Part shown: in pieces, positions 61,132 to 64,000 of the stretch
How the letters are laid out: each line of letters begins with the position of its first letter
Numbering within the stretch: the first letter of the stretch is position 1
Assembly: GCA_963805645.1 (NCBI GenBank)
Contig: CAWDVA010000003.1
Location: 27,101-91,100, forward strand
Origin: CAVXEH01 sp963805645
GTDB lineage: Bacteria > Chloroflexota > Limnocylindria > QHBO01
Direction of reading: 5' to 3'
DNA: 64,000 bases
Program-made: the position numbers and the translations under genes
The notes under the pieces: model-generated
Told to the model about the DNA's origin: nothing
Databases searched by the model: none
Seen by the model: only the letters and a program-made list of their open reading frames with translations

Positions 61132-62538
61132 TCAGTTGCTCGGTAACGTCATCACAGGCAGTGGCAGCTCCACGTTCCCGCCGAGCATCGCCGCGCTGAA
61201 GTCCGGGGGTGGCGTAGGCGCTCCGCCGATGCCCCGGTACATCAAGAACCAGCCGGCGGGTAGCTCAGCGCCAGCAAACTGCTGCTCGGCTAGCCCGACA
61301 TCGGTGTAGGCCGGCTTGAAGGTGGCGGAGAACTCCGAAGTGCGGCTGCGATCTGTCAGGTCAATGGCCGTTACGGTCCAGGTACCGGCTTCGTATACAA
61401 CCCCCTCACCAAGGACGAGCGGTCCATGCGGGCCGGAGATCAACTGCTTAGGCGCGAATGGAGCATCCTGGCCGCCGAGCGGCCAATGGTCGCCGGTGCG
61501 CAGGTCCACCACGAACCCGTCGCACTCGGCTTCGCCGCAGGTGTTGCCGCCGATGAGCAGGTCCCCGGTAATGCCGGTGAGGGATCCGTCGAAGAAGAAG
61601 TCTGTGAGATGGAGCGGCGGCGCGGCGCCATCGGGTCGCACCGCGTACAGCTCGCAACTGGTGGTTGGGCAGCTGAGCAGAACGACCCAGCCGCCATCGG
61701 CGGAGACGACCAGGTGTGGAAGATACCTGCTGCTGGCCGTGACCGAGCCGAGGCGATCCGGGTTGATGAGCAGCCGCGGCTCGCCGCCATCGGTCGCAAT
61801 CGAGAAGACGCCGGAAGGCTGCCCCGTCTGGCGGTCGGCCTCGAGGAAATAGGCGGTCTGCCCCGATGGGTCGAGGGCAAGCTGAGCGATGAGGTCGGTG
61901 GTCTGCATTGGCTGGCGCTCTGTGCCCGTCAAGGCATTCACGGCGTGGAGGGTCGCCCACTGACCGTCGTCGGTAACGTAGACCACCAGACCACCGGCTG
62001 GGCCCGCCGGCTGCGGGGTCATGGGCATGCCGAGTGGGCCGAGGGTGGTGCGGGGCAGGCTGATCGACCGCGTCACCGTCCCGTCGAGCGTGCCAAGCCG
62101 CAGCGTGCTGTCGGTCATCGTGATTGGCGTCCAGAGCGTCCAGAACGCCTCGTGCGCCAGGTCAGGGGTAGTGAGTACGGTCGCGGCCGACCGCGCCACC
62201 GTGGGCCAGGTCGGTGGGGCCGTCGATTCCGGCGTTGCCGCCGGGCTGCCCGCGCCCGACGGCGCAGATGAGCCGCTTGGCGCCGGTCCGACAGGGGTGG
62301 GCTTCGGCGGGAAAACGCCCGCGAGGACCGCGACGGCCACAAGCAAGACGACCACCGAGGCGGCAGCGACGGTCGGGAGCATCCAGGTTGGCTGCAGCCG
62401 AGCGACCCATGTCCGACGCTGGGGGGTGTGGCGCACTCTGGCCATGCCGCGCGCCAGGAGACCAGCGGGCGCCTCGCGAACGGCCCGTGCCTGAAGACGC
62501 TCGCGCACCTCGGCCTCGAACCGATCCTGAGCAGTCAT
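61132..62538 (-). CDS. Anti-sigma-like membrane protein with external propeller domain
   Basis: A 468-residue protein: cytosolic N-terminus (AQDRFEAEVRERLQARAVRE), one membrane helix (LPTVAAASVVVLLVAVAVLAG), a Pro/Ser/Ala linker, and a C-domain of WD40/PD40-like repeats (VTDDGQWATLHAVNALTGTE, ALDPSGQTAYFLEADRQTG, VVSADGGWVVLLSCPTTSCE, GFVVDLRTGDHWPLGG). Its start overlaps the stop of the sigma gene, the same layout as at 56.6 kb. Predicted to hold the sigma factor at the membrane. Confidence 0.75.
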   Translation of the reverse strand: MTAQDRFEAEVRERLQARAVREAPAGLLARGMARVRHTPQRRTWVARLQPTWMLPTVAAASVVVLLVAVAVLAGVFPPKPTPVGPAPSGSSAPSGAGSPAATPESTAPPTWPTVARSAATVLTTPDLAHEAFWTLWTPITMTDSTLRLGTLDGTVTRSISLPRTTLGPLGMPMTPQPAGPAGGLVVYVTDDGQWATLHAVNALTGTERQPMQTTDLIAQLALDPSGQTAYFLEADRQTGQPSGVFSIATDGGEPRLLINPDRLGSVTASSRYLPHLVVSADGGWVVLLSCPTTSCELYAVRPDGAAPPLHLTDFFFDGSLTGITGDLLIGGNTCGEAECDGFVVDLRTGDHWPLGGQDAPFAPKQLISGPHGPLVLGEGVVYEAGTWTVTAIDLTDRSRTSEFSATFKPAYTDVGLAEQQFAGAELPAGWFLMYRGIGGAPTPPPDFSAAMLGGNVELPLPVMTLPSN

Positions 62539-63080
62539 GCCGCACCTCCCTGGCGAGCGAAGTCGCCCTCGGCATCGAGAGCATTGCGCAGGGCGGCTTC
62601 CGCGCGGGACAGACGTGACTTGGCGGTGCCGAGGCGGATGCCCAGCGCGTTAGCGACCTCCGGCACCGAGTGGCCGAGGTAGTGGCGGAGGACGATCACC
62701 GCGCGATGGTCAGGACTGAGCCGGTCGAACGCGCGATCGACGGCGTCGAGCTCGGCGACTGCCGCGGCCGGATCACCACTCACGGCGGCGTCCGGATCCA
62801 GCTCGAGCTCGGCGCGGGCGTGTCGGCTCCGACGGGCCAGGTCCAGGCAGGCGTGGACCAGCACTCGGTGCAGCCAGCCGGCGAAGCGGTCCGGGTCGCG
62901 CAGCGTTGGCAGGTCCCGCCAGGCGCGCAACATCGTCTCCTGCACCGCGTCCTCCGCCAGCACAGGGTCATGAAGGATCAGGCGGGCGGCCGCGTACAGA
63001 CGATCGAGCCGGGCGGCGATCAGGTCCTCAAAGGCCAGCTCGTCGCCGCTTCGCGCTCGGAGGACCAATTCCCGCTCCAC
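62535..63080 (-). CDS. ECF-type RNA polymerase sigma factor
   Basis: A 181-residue sigma factor: region 2 (LYAAARLILHDPVLAEDAVQ, ETMLRAWRDLPTLRDPDRFA) and region 4 (RLSPDHRAVIVLRHYLGHSV, LGIRLGTAKSRLSRAEAAL). GTG start at 63080 with GGGGGA about 8 bases upstream. Coupled to the anti-sigma-like gene by ATGA. It is a paralogue of the one at 56085 in organisation but the sequences are clearly different. Confidence 0.93.
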   Translation of the reverse strand: MERELVLRARSGDELAFEDLIAARLDRLYAAARLILHDPVLAEDAVQETMLRAWRDLPTLRDPDRFAGWLHRVLVHACLDLARRSRHARAELELDPDAAVSGDPAAAVAELDAVDRAFDRLSPDHRAVIVLRHYLGHSVPEVANALGIRLGTAKSRLSRAEAALRNALDAEGDFARQGGAA

Positions 63081-63405
63081 GTCGGTTCCCCCGCCTACTC
63101 TCTACTCAGTCAGGCGCACCGAACCGTCGATTCGTTCCCGCGCCGGTGCCCTACTGTGCGCGGCAGGCTATCGCCCCCGAAGTGCCGTGGAGCCTTCGCA
63201 ATGCGGGCCAACTGGCATTGTGCCGAGGGGCTGGCCGCAATCGCAGTCCGGCCGAATCAGTGGCGGCATCAACGCCGGCAGCAACAGGGGCGGACCACGG
63301 CGGTCAAAAGGTCGACCTGACCGCCCGATCTGAGCGTGGCGACGACGCCAACGGACGTCCGCGGACGGTATGGCCATCCCTGCAAAACCGGGTACCGAGG
63401 CGACG
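63081..63405. other. Gap upstream of the second sigma gene
   Basis: No convincing gene. It should contain the promoter of the sigma/anti-sigma operon. No terminator or repeat of note was seen. Confidence 0.35.
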
Positions 63406-63978
63406 CTAGCTGCTGCTCGCGATTCGTGTCTCCGCGAAGGCGATGAACGCTGTCCGCTGCTCGGGCGTTTCGAACGCGTCGGTTGGGATCCAGGCCGCCA
63501 TCAATCGGTGGCGCTCCAAGAGCACGGTTTGCCTATCAGCCCGTAGTCCCGTCAGCTGCTTCCACGCGAGGATCGTCGTCCGGGATGGCGTGCGTATCCG
63601 CAGCTCCGACACGTCCGCATGGACCTCGGCCTCCCCGAAGTAGCCCGCGCTCCATCGCCGCAAGGACCATCGCATGAAACGGCGCCAACGCACGATCGCC
63701 GTCGTTGCTGCGCCCGTGAGTACGACTGCGGCCGCGAGGAGCAAGAGGCCGCGAACGGTCTCGAACGGCACAGCAACGACCACCATGACCACGGCGCTGA
63801 AGATCATCAGCAGCGTCGCCCGCGTATACAACCAGGGCAGTCGAGCCTGCTGCAGGCGCAGCGCATCGATCACCGCGTCGGGTGTGATCTCGTAGCGGAG
63901 GACGAACTCCGCATTCCCTCCCCCAGTCACGCTGCCAGTATCGCGGTCAGGACCCGTCCCGGTAGCACGATCCGGCAT
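63406..63978 (-). CDS. YcxB-like membrane protein
   Basis: A 190-residue protein with two membrane helices (ATLLMIFSAVVMVVVAVPF, GLLLLAAAVVLTGAATTAIV) between a short N-domain (FVLRYEITPDAVIDALRLQ) and a C-terminal PH-like part (HADVSELRIRTPSRTTILAW, RHRLMAAWIPTDAFETPEQR), the layout of the YcxB family. GTG 63930 (MTGGGNAEF) is an alternative start; the first 16 residues are polar and not conserved-looking. Function of the family is unknown. Confidence 0.7.
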   Translation of the reverse strand: MPDRATGTGPDRDTGSVTGGGNAEFVLRYEITPDAVIDALRLQQARLPWLYTRATLLMIFSAVVMVVVAVPFETVRGLLLLAAAVVLTGAATTAIVRWRRFMRWSLRRWSAGYFGEAEVHADVSELRIRTPSRTTILAWKQLTGLRADRQTVLLERHRLMAAWIPTDAFETPEQRTAFIAFAETRIASSS

Positions 63979-64000
63979 TTGGTACTTGCCGGGTTGAATC

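Overview
The window is a high-GC bacterial chromosome segment, about 64 kb, gene-dense, with many 4-base start/stop overlaps. Cysteine-containing SLH-like repeats, a GSI-alpha-type glutamine synthetase, ECF sigma/anti-sigma pairs, many promoter-proximal (probably leaderless) starts and the absence of any outer-membrane export gene suggest a GC-rich monoderm such as a Chloroflexota lineage (Limnocylindria-like), with Actinomycetota as the alternative. No marker gene here proves this.

Layout. (1) 1-3.7 kb: amino-acid and nitrogen metabolism: a partial PLP-dependent cystathionine gamma-synthase-type enzyme, a PucR-like regulator and glnA with a strong terminator. (2) 4.1-8.3 kb: a glycosyltransferase, a flippase and a capsule-type GT-B protein in one overlapping operon. 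(3) 8.8-14.2 kb: a complete pseudaminic-acid (CMP-Pse) pathway in order pseB-pseC-pseF-like-pseG/H-pseI, facing an inorganic pyrophosphatase. (4) 14.9-18.9 kb: an initiating sugar-phosphate transferase and rmlA-B-D-C for dTDP-L-rhamnose. (5) 18.9-23.9 kb, minus strand: two glycosyltransferases, a capsule-type protein and a flippase. (6) 24.1-31.9 kb: a decayed O-antigen ligase, an intact one, and a minus-strand GT-csaB-wzx-wecB operon. (7) 32-40.5 kb: five genes plus one remnant encoding secreted proteins that end in, or begin with, SLH-like repeats. The pairing of csaB (pyruvyl transferase) and wecB (ManNAc supply) with SLH-like proteins predicts a pyruvylated wall polymer acting as anchor for these surface proteins. 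(8) 40.7-49.6 kb: housekeeping and metabolic genes: serA, an MBL-fold hydrolase, a flavin monooxygenase, lipoproteins, a membrane mannosyltransferase-like protein and a cyclic 2,3-diphosphoglycerate synthetase homologue. (9) 49.86 kb to at least 53.7 kb, perhaps 55.9 kb: an integrated element at tRNA-Pro(CGG) with a large serine recombinase, four overlapping small genes, a rolling-circle (HUH) Rep and candidate origin palindromes; next to it lies a TPR plus TIR/deoxyribosyltransferase-like gene that could be a defence effector. (10) 56-64 kb: two ECF sigma/anti-sigma pairs whose anti-sigma partners carry large extracytoplasmic propellers, plus small membrane proteins.

Two window-wide patterns matter for reading the annotation. 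First, at least a dozen reading-frame breaks occur, most explained by one extra base, and several fall in genes expected to be essential (serA), so many are probably residual assembly indels; the O-antigen ligase at 24-25.5 kb has so many that it looks truly decayed. Second, three copies of the serA 5' end, two of them truncated, mark the boundaries of the surface-polymer/SLH block, suggesting repeated insertion or unequal recombination at this locus.
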